Translations under genes and position numbers: made by a program
Notes under the pieces: model-generated
Told to the model about the DNA's origin: nothing
The model's database searches: none
The model's input: the letters and a program-made list of their open reading frames with translations, nothing else
From: Bacteroides ilei
GTDB taxonomy: Bacteria; Bacteroidota; Bacteroidia; Bacteroidales; Bacteroidaceae
DNA: 64,000 nt
Assembly: GCF_900128495.1 (NCBI RefSeq)
Contig: NZ_LT635801.1
Location: 1,623,997 to 1,687,996 of the forward strand
Reading direction: 5' to 3'
Shown here: positions 36,309-43,648 of the stretch, one piece after another
Position numbering within the stretch: position 1 is the stretch's first letter
How the letters are laid out: every line of letters begins with the position of its first letter

Positions 36309-38450
36309 ATGTGGATTATATATGTAACATTGGGCGTTTTGTTATTATCAATTATTGCTAAAGTACAAGATATAATAATCAAAAAAAAAGAGAAGGCGGA
36401 AAGAGAAACTAGAATTCGGAAGAATGTTCAAGCGGGAGCGTTTGATTTTAAAAAAGAAATATTTGACAATTTATATATCATTAACACCGGTGGCTATTGC
36501 TATGATTGTTTTGGGAGCAATTTTATAGTAGAAGGTGGTAAAACGGGCTTTTCTGATAAAAGAGGTGAAACTATTGTGTCACAAAAGTTTGATGCTGTTA
36601 GAACCTTCAAGGGGTATTATGCTGTTACAATTATAGGTGGAAAATTTGGTTTATTTTATTACAATGAGCGAGGAGTAGAACTTGCCTCATGTATATATGA
36701 AAATTTTGAGGAAAATAAAGATTCTATTCATGTGTGGAGGGAAAATAATGTTTCTTCAATCTGTTATAGTTATCAATGTCAATTAGATAGCTATAATTCA
36801 ATTAGAACAAATGGCGATAGTGATTATATTATTGCAAAAAGAGGTAATACTGTATTTGTCATTAATATTAAAGAGCAAAGAAACATTTTAAAGTTAGATA
36901 ATGTAGACATTGTTATGGATACTGATTTTCTTATTTGTACTAAATACAATGGTAAATGTATTTATGATTTAAATGGTAAATTATTGTTCCAAGATATATT
37001 TAAGGATGTTAAAATTATAATAGATTATCCTAGGGGGCTTACACGTCCTAGGGAATATTATTTTTATTGTGTAAATGATAATGGTAACAAAATTATATAT
37101 GATGTTCAGGGGAGACATACGAGCGATTATAATATAAAGAATATCAGGTTTATAGATTTTCCTAATTCATATAAAGCAAAGTTTACTTCTAAGATGTTCG
37201 TTTGTGAGGATTCTAATGGTAAGTGGGGAGGAATAAATCTAAATATGGATTTGTTAATACATTTTTTGTATGACGAAATAAGTGTATATAGAAATTATAT
37301 TAGTCTAAAAAAGGGAATAAAATATTATACTTATTATTATGACCAGTTATTAGGGCCATTTGATAAGATAGAAAATAAATTCAACTCTCTACTTCTCTAC
37401 AATGGATCTACATTTAAGATTCTTAATTTAGATAGAGGGTATAAATTGTATGATACTATTTTTGATTCTTATGAAGAGATTTCAGGTGGACATGGTTTAT
37501 ACAAATTAAAATCTAATAGGAAATATGGCTTATTTAATCAAGATTTTCATCAATATTTTGCCCCGTGTTATGACGATATTATAAGTTATCAAACGGGGAA
37601 ATGCATTTGTTTACAAAATGGGAAATATGGGGTTGTAGATAGCCTTAATAATGTTCTGCTTCCTTTTAAATATGCTGTTGTTGAAGATATTGAGAAAGAT
37701 TGGTTAGAATATTGCAAGGGCCAAATTATAAAAAATCCTAAGAAGGCTTTTATGTATGACGAATTTTTACCTAAAAAAAGGAATCTTCAACAGCTTGATG
37801 CAGAGAATGAATTACTCTCTTTATTAAATGTAAATGAAAAATATTTATTTTTGGACACAGAAGTTGTAGGTTCTGTTAAGACTCTTGATATGCCTATTGA
37901 AATGTCTGATTTCTGGCCAAGAATATTTCAAATAGGATGGATAATAACAGATAATAAAAGTCATGTTATAAAAGAAAAAAATTATTTGATAAAGCCTATT
38001 GATTTTGTTATACCTAATGAAACAGCTGTAGTACATGGTGTAACGAATGATGTTGCTTTTAAATTTGGTTCAAATTTAAAAGATGTGTTATTGGAATTAT
38101 ATGGGGATATTCAAGCTTCTATTGCAATTATAGGTCATAATATTGAATATGATCTTAAAGTGCTATGTGCCGAATTTTACCGTTTGAATTATATGTTTGT
38201 ATATAATAAGAAGAAAACATATGATACAATGATATTAGGGTCATATTTGGCAGAGATGAATAATAAATGGCCTAAACTTCAAGAGCTGTATAAAGCTCTG
38301 TTTGGTCATAGCTTTGATGGTGCTCATAATGCAATGATGGATGTGATAGCTACAAAAGATTGTTTTTGGGAAATGGTAAGGCTTCAAAAAATATTGTTGT
38401 CAAGTAATACGACAATGGATTATGGTGATAAAGATGATTTGCCGTTTTAA
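36309..38450 (+). CDS. Membrane-anchored WG-repeat protein with a C-terminal DEDDh 3'-5' exonuclease
   Basis: This 713-aa protein has an N-terminal hydrophobic helix (residues 2-20) followed by a basic Lys/Arg/Glu stretch. Residues about 75-470 contain degenerate WG (KWG) beta repeats, seen as GKTGFSDKRGE, GKFGLFYYNERG, NGKWGGINLNMD, RKYGLFNQDF and GKYGVVDSLNN. Residues about 512-700 are a DnaQ-like exonuclease: Exo I LDTEV (D516, E518), Exo II GHNIEYD (D615), Exo III HNAMMD (H673, D678). All five DEDDh residues are intact. The gene is clearly more AT-rich than the flanking chromosome. No partner gene is adjacent. Its function is unknown; cutting nucleic acid near the membrane, perhaps as antiphage defense, is inferred. 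Confidence 0.82.
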   Translation: MWIIYVTLGVLLLSIIAKVQDIIIKKKEKAERETRIRKNVQAGAFDFKKEIFDNLYIINTGGYCYDCFGSNFIVEGGKTGFSDKRGETIVSQKFDAVRTFKGYYAVTIIGGKFGLFYYNERGVELASCIYENFEENKDSIHVWRENNVSSICYSYQCQLDSYNSIRTNGDSDYIIAKRGNTVFVINIKEQRNILKLDNVDIVMDTDFLICTKYNGKCIYDLNGKLLFQDIFKDVKIIIDYPRGLTRPREYYFYCVNDNGNKIIYDVQGRHTSDYNIKNIRFIDFPNSYKAKFTSKMFVCEDSNGKWGGINLNMDLLIHFLYDEISVYRNYISLKKGIKYYTYYYDQLLGPFDKIENKFNSLLLYNGSTFKILNLDRGYKLYDTIFDSYEEISGGHGLYKLKSNRKYGLFNQDFHQYFAPCYDDIISYQTGKCICLQNGKYGVVDSLNNVLLPFKYAVVEDIEKDWLEYCKGQIIKNPKKAFMYDEFLPKKRNLQQLDAENELLSLLNVNEKYLFLDTEVVGSVKTLDMPIEMSDFWPRIFQIGWIITDNKSHVIKEKNYLIKPIDFVIPNETAVVHGVTNDVAFKFGSNLKDVLLELYGDIQASIAIIGHNIEYDLKVLCAEFYRLNYMFVYNKKKTYDTMILGSYLAEMNNKWPKLQELYKALFGHSFDGAHNAMMDVIATKDCFWEMVRLQKILLSSNTTMDYGDKDDLPF

Positions 38451-38462
38451 TAGAGGAGGTAA

Positions 38463-38538
38463 ATTAAACTGTGTTAGTAAAGAATAAACATAGCTTTGCT
38501 ACCCAAAGAATTGGTAGTGTAAAATAAACTGTGTCATG
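38463..38538. repeat. Two copies of an IS-end-like sequence
   Basis: ATTAAACTGTGTTAG (38463-38477) and AATAAACTGTGTCAT (38523-38537) are alike and 60 bp apart in direct orientation. The second lies 84 bp beyond the stop of the transposase tail, where a terminal inverted repeat of that element would be expected. Confidence 0.5.
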
Positions 38539-38620
38539 CATTATTTCTCTCCAGAAAACTCATCGGTCGGGGAACGGCCAGCGCCAAGGGGCGGGACCAC
38601 CCGTCCCGACGAGCGTATAA

Positions 38621-38755
38621 TTACAATAATTTAAACCGGTCTCCAAACTTTATGGCGAGTTGTTGTGAGATTGCAGCCCAATGGGCAAGTGGCATGGTCC
38701 ACTTCTTCCGTATATGTCCGCACAACAGTTCTTCATATATTGGAATGCCTCTGTT
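38621..38755 (-). pseudogene. C-terminal fragment of an IS256/mutator-type transposase
   Basis: The last 44 codons read with IRKKWTMPLAHWAAISQQL and end KFGDRFKLL, the tail pattern (KKWT-P-W-QL-I-F-R) of IS256-family transposases. The DDE catalytic region is missing, because the frame is closed upstream. It overlaps another ORF in a different frame. Confidence 0.55.
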
Positions 38756-38976
38756 CTTGCTGCCTTTTGCCGGTCATAGAGTTCGTTCAGTTTGGTTTTT
38801 TCCCTGTCATATTCAGCCTTGTAGCGTTCATATTCTTTCTCTGCCTGTTTTTCCTCTTCGGCTGTATGCTCTCTGTAACCAATGGAATCATATCTGTTGT
38901 TGGCTTTATTCAGCGGCTTGCTCAGATTTCTTGTAACATCCAGCTGGGCTTTAATTTCCTGAGAATACTTTTCCAT
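38650..38976 (-). CDS. Short unrecognised ORF, coiled-coil rich
   Basis: This 108-aa frame starting MEKYSQEIKAQ has a long charged helix (EEEKQAEKEYERYKAEYDREK) predicted as coiled coil. It matches no family I know. Its last 35 residues overlap the transposase tail in another frame and are probably not native, so it may be a truncated gene. Its start is 25 bp from the CGGTACC repeat array. Confidence 0.35.
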   Translation of the reverse strand: MEKYSQEIKAQLDVTRNLSKPLNKANNRYDSIGYREHTAEEEKQAEKEYERYKAEYDREKTKLNELYDRQKAARTEAFQYMKNCCADIYGRSGPCHLPIGLQSHNNSP

Positions 38977-39001
38977 GTGCTGATAGCTGACGATAGCGCT
39001 G

Positions 39002-39081
39002 AATCGGTACCATGCGTAGCACTGTAATCGGTACCATCGTATCGCTCGAATCGGTACCGTCATGACGCTGCAAACGGTAGC
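39002..39081. repeat. Four-copy CGGTACC array spaced 23-24 bp
   Basis: AATCGGTACC occurs at 39002, 39026 and 39049, and a degenerate AAACGGTAGC at 39072. The core spacing is 24, 23 and 23 bp, about two helical turns. Such phased repeats are typical of protein-binding arrays such as transposase-binding ends of IS21-type elements or iterons. Confidence 0.65.
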
Positions 39082-39195
39082 ATATTCAGTCCTGTAAAAG
39101 TTATTGCAAAGTAAGCATTCGGACAAATACATCTTTTACACTTTGAGGTTTGATTGTAGCTTTGCGGCAGCGAATACAATCAAACCTCAATTATT

Positions 39196-39519
39196 ATGAA
39201 TAGACTGGAATTTGAAGAATTTGAATTGCAGGTACAACAAAGCGGCCTGCCGTTGAAGTTGTACCTGCAACAGATAGGTGTAAGTTATTCAACCTATCAT
39301 TACTGGCGTAGAAAATGTTCGGTTGACAGGAACAGTGTTAAACAGGAGCTGGCTCCCATCAGTTTTAAACAGTCAGTCATGGAATCGTCCCCTGAAGAAC
39401 AAGTGCCGCATGGCGTGGCCGTTCTGTTTCCCAACGGTCTTCGTGCCCACTTCGGAAACGGTTCAGAAGAGATACTGATGGAGCTGTTCACCCAAAGTCT
39501 TCGAGGCGGCCATGTTTAA
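39196..39519 (+). CDS. tnpA: IS66 accessory protein TnpA
   Basis: This 107-aa protein of the IS66 TnpA/OrfA type has an N-terminal helix-turn-helix-like region (QQSGLPLKLYLQQIGVSYSTYHYWRRK) and a C-terminal GVAVLFPNG block. It overlaps tnpB by 8 bp, as in complete IS66 elements. Inactive alone, since tnpC is lost. Confidence 0.85.
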   Translation: MNRLEFEEFELQVQQSGLPLKLYLQQIGVSYSTYHYWRRKCSVDRNSVKQELAPISFKQSVMESSPEEQVPHGVAVLFPNGLRAHFGNGSEEILMELFTQSLRGGHV

Positions 39520-39880
39520 CCTGAACGACACGATGCGCTACTTCCTGTGTCCTGGCAGGACAGATATGCGCAAGGGTATCAGTTCGCTGTGCGGAGTGGT
39601 ACATGAGAAGATGAACAGCGAAGTGAAGAACGGGGATGTCTTCATCTTCATCGGTTCCAGCCGCAAGCTCATGAAACTGCTTCATGCAGAAGACGGAGGT
39701 ATGGTGATGTATGTAAAACGCCTGGAGGCGGGCCGCTTCAAACTGCCGGAGTACGATCCCCAATCAAACAGCTATCCCATGGAATGGCGCGACCTGGTGA
39801 TGATGGTCGAGGGCATTCAGGAAAATCCGCAGCAGAGGCTCCGGCGCCTGAGGGCAGAGCGCAAGGAATATCATGTATAA
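39512..39880 (+). CDS. tnpB: IS66 accessory protein TnpB
   Basis: This 122-aa IS66 Orf2-like protein has the family start DTMRYFLCPGRTDMRKGISSL and the later RLEAGRF block. It is full length. This IS66 TnpB is unrelated to the RNA-guided nuclease TnpB of IS200/IS605. Confidence 0.9.
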   Translation: MFNLNDTMRYFLCPGRTDMRKGISSLCGVVHEKMNSEVKNGDVFIFIGSSRKLMKLLHAEDGGMVMYVKRLEAGRFKLPEYDPQSNSYPMEWRDLVMMVEGIQENPQQRLRRLRAERKEYHV

Positions 39881-39959
39881 TATGCTTCCGGAGTGAACAA
39901 AAGTGCGGATATTATTGTGTAATCCGCTTATATTTAGTATATTTACATAAACAAAACAG

Positions 39960-40025
39960 ATGCGGACAATGGAAGAAAAGGATATACTGCTCAAGACGAT
40001 AGAAGGGCTGAATGCCTCCCTGTAG
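39960..40025 (+). pseudogene. tnpC: Start of IS66 transposase TnpC, truncated
   Basis: Twenty-one codons beginning MRTMEEKDILLKTIEGLN match the N-terminus of IS66 TnpC, and a TAG follows at once. IS66 transposases are normally about 500 aa, so almost all of the gene was lost in the deletion that joined this element to the DUF1016 fragment. Confidence 0.75.
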
Positions 40026-40059
40026 ATTGTATTTGCGCAGTAAGCTCCTGCGTAAATTG

Positions 40060-40449
40060 TCAGCTATTGAGTTTAAGGACTTCATTAGTAATGTTTTGAA
40101 TATTTGGGACTGACAGTATTGAATCTGCTTCAATAAAACTACGAAGTACATTTAACGGATATAAACGGGCAAACTGGCACATATAAGTAAGATTACGCTT
40201 CGAATATCCCTTCTTTTCAGGATAGTTGAACTGGATTGCTTGTGCCAATTTCTTGATAATTTTACCACCCCAGCCATGCAGGTTTTGCTGGTACAGTATA
40301 TAATTGCCCATTTTCCAGTAATGGAACAACATCTGGGCATTGGCAGCTGTTATAAGACGGACTTGCGCCTGCTCTATTTCCGAACTGACAGCATGGACAA
40401 AAGCGTCAAAATTCCTTTTATCTATATTATGATTATTGTTACTTTCCAT
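40060..40449 (-). pseudogene. N-terminal fragment of a DUF1016/YhcG-like nuclease
   Basis: The 129 residues contain the DUF1016 N-terminal domain (LITAANAQMLFHYWKMGNYI, GWGGKIIKKLAQAI, YSKRNLTYMCQFARLYP). Complete proteins have a C-terminal PD-(D/E)XK nuclease domain that is missing here; the frame stops where the IS66 remnant begins. Family members occur near restriction-modification systems, so the island may once have carried such a system. Confidence 0.75.
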
Positions 40450-40515
40450 ATTAATAAGTCTTGTTCTGACAAAGATAACTTTAATAATGATAATTTATGA
40501 AACTGATTGATACTT

Positions 40516-41702
40516 TTATAGTTGGTTAAACTTGTTCATCGCATTAGCTTTAATATCATCGGCTATGTCAATGTAAGGTTTCATGGCTTTATAATCACTG
40601 TGTCCTGTCCATTTCATTACAACCTGTGCAGGAATACCGAGAGCCAGCGCATTACAGATGAATGTCCTTCTTCCTGCATGTGTGCTGAGCAATGCGTATT
40701 TCGGGGTGACTTTCTGATTACTGATAACAGGCAATGTCATGTGGTTTTCAAAATGGATGTCCTTGTATTTCTCAAGTATGGCTTTACTGTACTTGTTCAG
40801 TTCAATACTCAGGCTGTCTGCCGTTTTAACGGTGGTGACTTCTATATGGTCGGACTTGACATCATTTCGTTTTAGGTTACGAACATCTGAATAACGCAGA
40901 CTGGTAAAGCAGCAAAACAGGAAAACATCCCGGACACGTTCCAGATATTGTTTGTCTTTGGGTATCTGATAATCTTTCAGCTTGTTCAATTCGTCCCATG
41001 TCAAGAAGATTACTTTCTTGGAAGTGCTTTTCAGTTTAGGTTTAAATGTATCGTATGCGATATTTTGGTTATAACCTTTCTTGAAACTCCAGCGCAAGAA
41101 CCATTTGAGGAATCCCATTTGCTTGCCAATGGTGCTGTTCCTCATGTCTTTCTTGTCACGCAGAAAATTGACATACTCGTTCAGTCCGAACTCATCGAAA
41201 TACTCAAAGGTTACGTCTTCCTTGAACTCTTTAAGGTGATTTTTTACGGCTGCAAACTTTTCGTATGTGGATTCAGTCCAGTTGTTCTGATTGCCACATT
41301 CCTTAACGAACTCATCGAATACCTTCCAAAAACTTATCTTTACGTCTTCCTGGTCTTCACTTATATCTTTCATCCGCAGGTTGAATGCGTCCTTTAGCTG
41401 TTGGGTAGTGGGCATAGTTTCCTGTACCTCAAATTCCTTGAACACATTTTGAATTTCGGTATAGTATTTCAGGAGATCGGCATTGATTTCAGATGCACTT
41501 TGCTTTAATTTGTTGGTACACCTGTTCTTCACTCGCTGCTTGTCAGTATCCCACTTGGCTACATCAATGCGGTAACCCGTTGTAAACTCAATGCGCTGCT
41601 TGCGTATATGACACGCATACGGATAGGCACGTTCTCCACGATTGGCACACCATTCTTCTTCCGGCTTTCCAATGCAAAAATGATGTTTCGTTTGATATTC
41701 AT
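40516..41702 (-). pseudogene. Tyrosine integrase of the island, frameshifted near its N-terminus
   Basis: The catalytic part is complete: R in SLRYSD, HAGR, GHS and the nucleophile Tyr in PYIDI. The SAM-like core domain precedes it. The expected start, MNIKRNIIFALESRKKN through MRVIYAS, lies in a different frame (ATG at 41702); the frame carrying KQRIEFTTGYRID has no ATG before it. The two join at about 41593-41604, where GCAAGCAGC suggests loss of one or four bases. The length 1187 bp is one short of a multiple of three. Confidence 0.8.
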
Positions 41703-41851
41703 AATTGGGTGTGTTTGAAATTCTACACCCCAATATACACCCAATATTTGGAATAGTAAAAGATATTCAGAAAGATTTAGATTTACTATGCACTCCAAAT
41801 AGTGCGTAATTATCAATAATTTGCAATTTTATGATATTTCTTGAATGTGTA

Positions 41852-41873
41852 GGTTCGAATCCCTGTCTCTCCG
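41852..41873 (+). repeat. attR core (22 bp, original tRNA 3' end)
   Basis: It is identical to the last 22 bp of tRNA-Ser(TGA) at 36160-36181, but without any tRNA 5' part before it. It marks the chromosomal end of the island. Confidence 0.9.
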
Positions 41874-41906
41874 AGATAAATGCTGAAAATCAGTAATTTG
41901 TAGAAT

Positions 41907-41950
41907 AAGCACCCAGTTTTATTATATATGTAAAACTGGGTGCTTGTTTA
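41907..41950 (+). terminator. Original terminator of tRNA-Ser(TGA), now stranded
   Basis: AAGCACCCAGTTTTA (41907-41921) pairs with 41931-41945 around a 9-base loop, then TGTTTA. It sits 34 bp after the attR core, matching the position of the island's terminator after attL. Confidence 0.85.
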
Positions 41951-42089
41951 TTATTTAAGATAAATCATTTGTTAAGACTTTATCTTGATGTCCGGTTCCA
42001 ATAATATATCTTTGCCATACAATCTCACCATATTCAGATTCTTTTTTATAGGAAGAAGGGTTATGGTAACTTTATATCATATATTTCAT

Positions 42090-42122
42090 TACATTTGTAG
42101 GCATTAAATTTGTAGGCATTAA
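42090..42122 (+). promoter_or_regulatory. Doubled -7 box by a 15-bp tandem repeat
   Basis: TACATTTG (42090-42097) and TAAATTTG (42105-42112) are both exact -7 boxes within an exact 15-bp tandem repeat (42093-42107 and 42108-42122). No TTTG is found at -33 for either. Confidence 0.55.
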
Positions 42123-42132
42123 TCTACTAAAC

Positions 42133-43641
42133 ATGAATATTATGGGTACAAGACTATTCGTTAAGACTTTGTTCGGGCTATGCATCTGTTGCCTGCTTTT
42201 CGGCTGTAAGGACGACACTAAGGATCTGGTAACAGAAAATGAGAGAGAGACTACTGATGAACAGTATTATGCAAACAAGTTTGCCAGTGAGGCGTTGGGG
42301 ATATATTATTATTGGAATGAGGAGATTGCAGCCGATCTGAAAAAGCTGGATCCGGAAACGAATACCGACCCGATATCTACTGTCAATGAAATCCGCTATC
42401 ATCAAGGCGAAACTTATATAGATAAGTGGACGGCGCTCATTGATGATATGAGCAGTGTTGAAAGTTCGTTACAGGGGGTGACCACTTCTTACGGATATGA
42501 ACTTTTATTTTCATATGCCGATGAAAGCGAGACCGCTATTTATGGGATTGTGGCTTTTGTATATGCCGACAGTCCGGCAGAGAAGGCAGGTCTGAAACGG
42601 GGTGATGTTATCTATGCCCTGAATGGCGTAACTTTGAATCAGAACAATTATATGGATCTTTATTATACGTCGCAGGAAAATTTGTCTGTGGCAAATTTAA
42701 TATTGACTGACGGCTGGTATGTGCTTGATCAGTCATCATCGCGGGATATTACTCTCCAGGCTGTGGAGATGTATGAAAATCCCATCTTGTGCCATAAGGT
42801 TCTGGATGTGAACGGAAGAAAAGTCGCTTATCTGGCCTATTCAAGTTTTGATTTGAATTCTGTTGGACCGTTGATTGAAATCTGTAAGGAGTTCAAGGCA
42901 GAAGGGGTGAAAGATCTGATTCTGGATTTGCGTTATAACGGTGGAGGATATGTGGTTACTGAGTCTGTAATTGCTTCCATGCTGGCTCCACAGGATGTGG
43001 TGTCTGCCGGAAAAGTATTGGAGTCAGAAGAATATAATGACATCTTGACTGAAGAGTACCGGAAACAGGGATATACCGATTTTAACACTTATTTCCAGAC
43101 AGAGTATGATTATCCGTCGGAATCTTTTTACGCGAATACGAAAGATGCGAATATCGGTCTGGAGCATATCTATGCTTTGATCGGTCCGAATTCGGCTTCA
43201 GCGTCTGAGGCCTTGTTGGGTGGCCTGATGCCTTATATGCCGGTTACGCTGATCGGAGAGCAGTCGCATGGCAAGTATTGTACAGGTCTTATGCTGGAAG
43301 TATCCAATTTCTATTATAATGTTCCGGAGGCCATCAAGAACTGGGGGCTTTATGTAATGATCTCTATCTATAAGAACAGTGCCGGTGAAACTCCATGCAT
43401 GCCCGATGGACTGATTCCGGATATTGTGGCTTATGACAATCCGTTGATGACCGAACAGTTGGGCGATGAGAATGAAGTCATGTTGAAGACGGCATTGCAG
43501 GTTATAGGTAAAGTTTATCCTGAAACCGGGTCAAGGGCAGTTTCCGTTCCGATGCTGAAGGCCATACCGTCACATCATAAAGCCAACTTCGGTAAGCGTA
43601 TCATGCTGAAGGAGCAGTTGGATGCTTTAACTTCAAATTGA
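42133..43641 (+). CDS. S41-family C-terminal-processing-like protease, lipoprotein
   Basis: This 502-aa protein has a lipobox (CCLLFGC) after a short hydrophobic helix. A PDZ domain (FVYADSPAEKAGLKRGDVIYALNG) comes next, then the S41 catalytic domain with ILDLRYNGGGYV, the Ser in NSASASEALL and the Lys in SHGKY. It should be exported and tethered to a membrane. Its substrate is unknown; many Bacteroides paralogues exist. The MalY-like gene starts 7 bp later. Confidence 0.88.
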   Translation: MNIMGTRLFVKTLFGLCICCLLFGCKDDTKDLVTENERETTDEQYYANKFASEALGIYYYWNEEIAADLKKLDPETNTDPISTVNEIRYHQGETYIDKWTALIDDMSSVESSLQGVTTSYGYELLFSYADESETAIYGIVAFVYADSPAEKAGLKRGDVIYALNGVTLNQNNYMDLYYTSQENLSVANLILTDGWYVLDQSSSRDITLQAVEMYENPILCHKVLDVNGRKVAYLAYSSFDLNSVGPLIEICKEFKAEGVKDLILDLRYNGGGYVVTESVIASMLAPQDVVSAGKVLESEEYNDILTEEYRKQGYTDFNTYFQTEYDYPSESFYANTKDANIGLEHIYALIGPNSASASEALLGGLMPYMPVTLIGEQSHGKYCTGLMLEVSNFYYNVPEAIKNWGLYVMISIYKNSAGETPCMPDGLIPDIVAYDNPLMTEQLGDENEVMLKTALQVIGKVYPETGSRAVSVPMLKAIPSHHKANFGKRIMLKEQLDALTSN

Positions 43642-43648
43642 CATATAA

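Larger units (their letters stand above)
38451..39110. other. Non-coding and remnant region inside the island
   Basis: It holds two direct copies of a TAAACTGTGT sequence (38465-38474 and 38525-38534), a GC-rich inverted repeat (CGGGAC/GTCCCG, about 38592-38608), an IS256-like transposase tail, a short ORF, and a set of CGGTACC repeats. No complete known gene is present. Confidence 0.65.
39111..40025 (+). mobile_element. Truncated IS66-family element
   Basis: The left end starts GTAAGCATTCGG, like IS66 termini. Intact tnpA and tnpB genes follow, then only the first 21 codons of tnpC. The right end, including the transposase core and right inverted repeat, is absent, and the sequence continues into a DUF1016 gene fragment. 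Confidence 0.8.
36160..41873. mobile_element. Decayed integrative island in tRNA-Ser(TGA)
   Basis: The 5.7-kb segment is bounded by the 22-bp direct repeat of the tRNA end and has a tyrosine integrase gene next to the right repeat. It contains one intact AT-rich gene and remnants of IS256, IS66 and a DUF1016 nuclease gene. No conjugation or mobilisation genes, replication genes or phage structural genes are present, so it cannot move by itself even apart from the integrase frameshift. Confidence 0.88.
41734..42132. other. Island right end and S41 protease promoter region
   Basis: Apart from the integrase start region this stretch contains a small hairpin (GCACT 41790-41794 with AGTGC 41801-41805), the attR core, the stranded tRNA terminator and a tandem 15-bp repeat that duplicates a -7 box. 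Nothing else is recognised. Confidence 0.6.

Noticed and set aside
39001..39085. Small CRISPR array
   Set aside because: The shared core is only about 10 bp with 13-14-bp gaps and no cas genes; too short for repeats and spacers.
39512..39880. TnpB gene as an RNA-guided nuclease
   Set aside because: It is the 122-aa IS66 Orf2 protein with no RuvC motifs; only the name is shared with IS605 TnpB.
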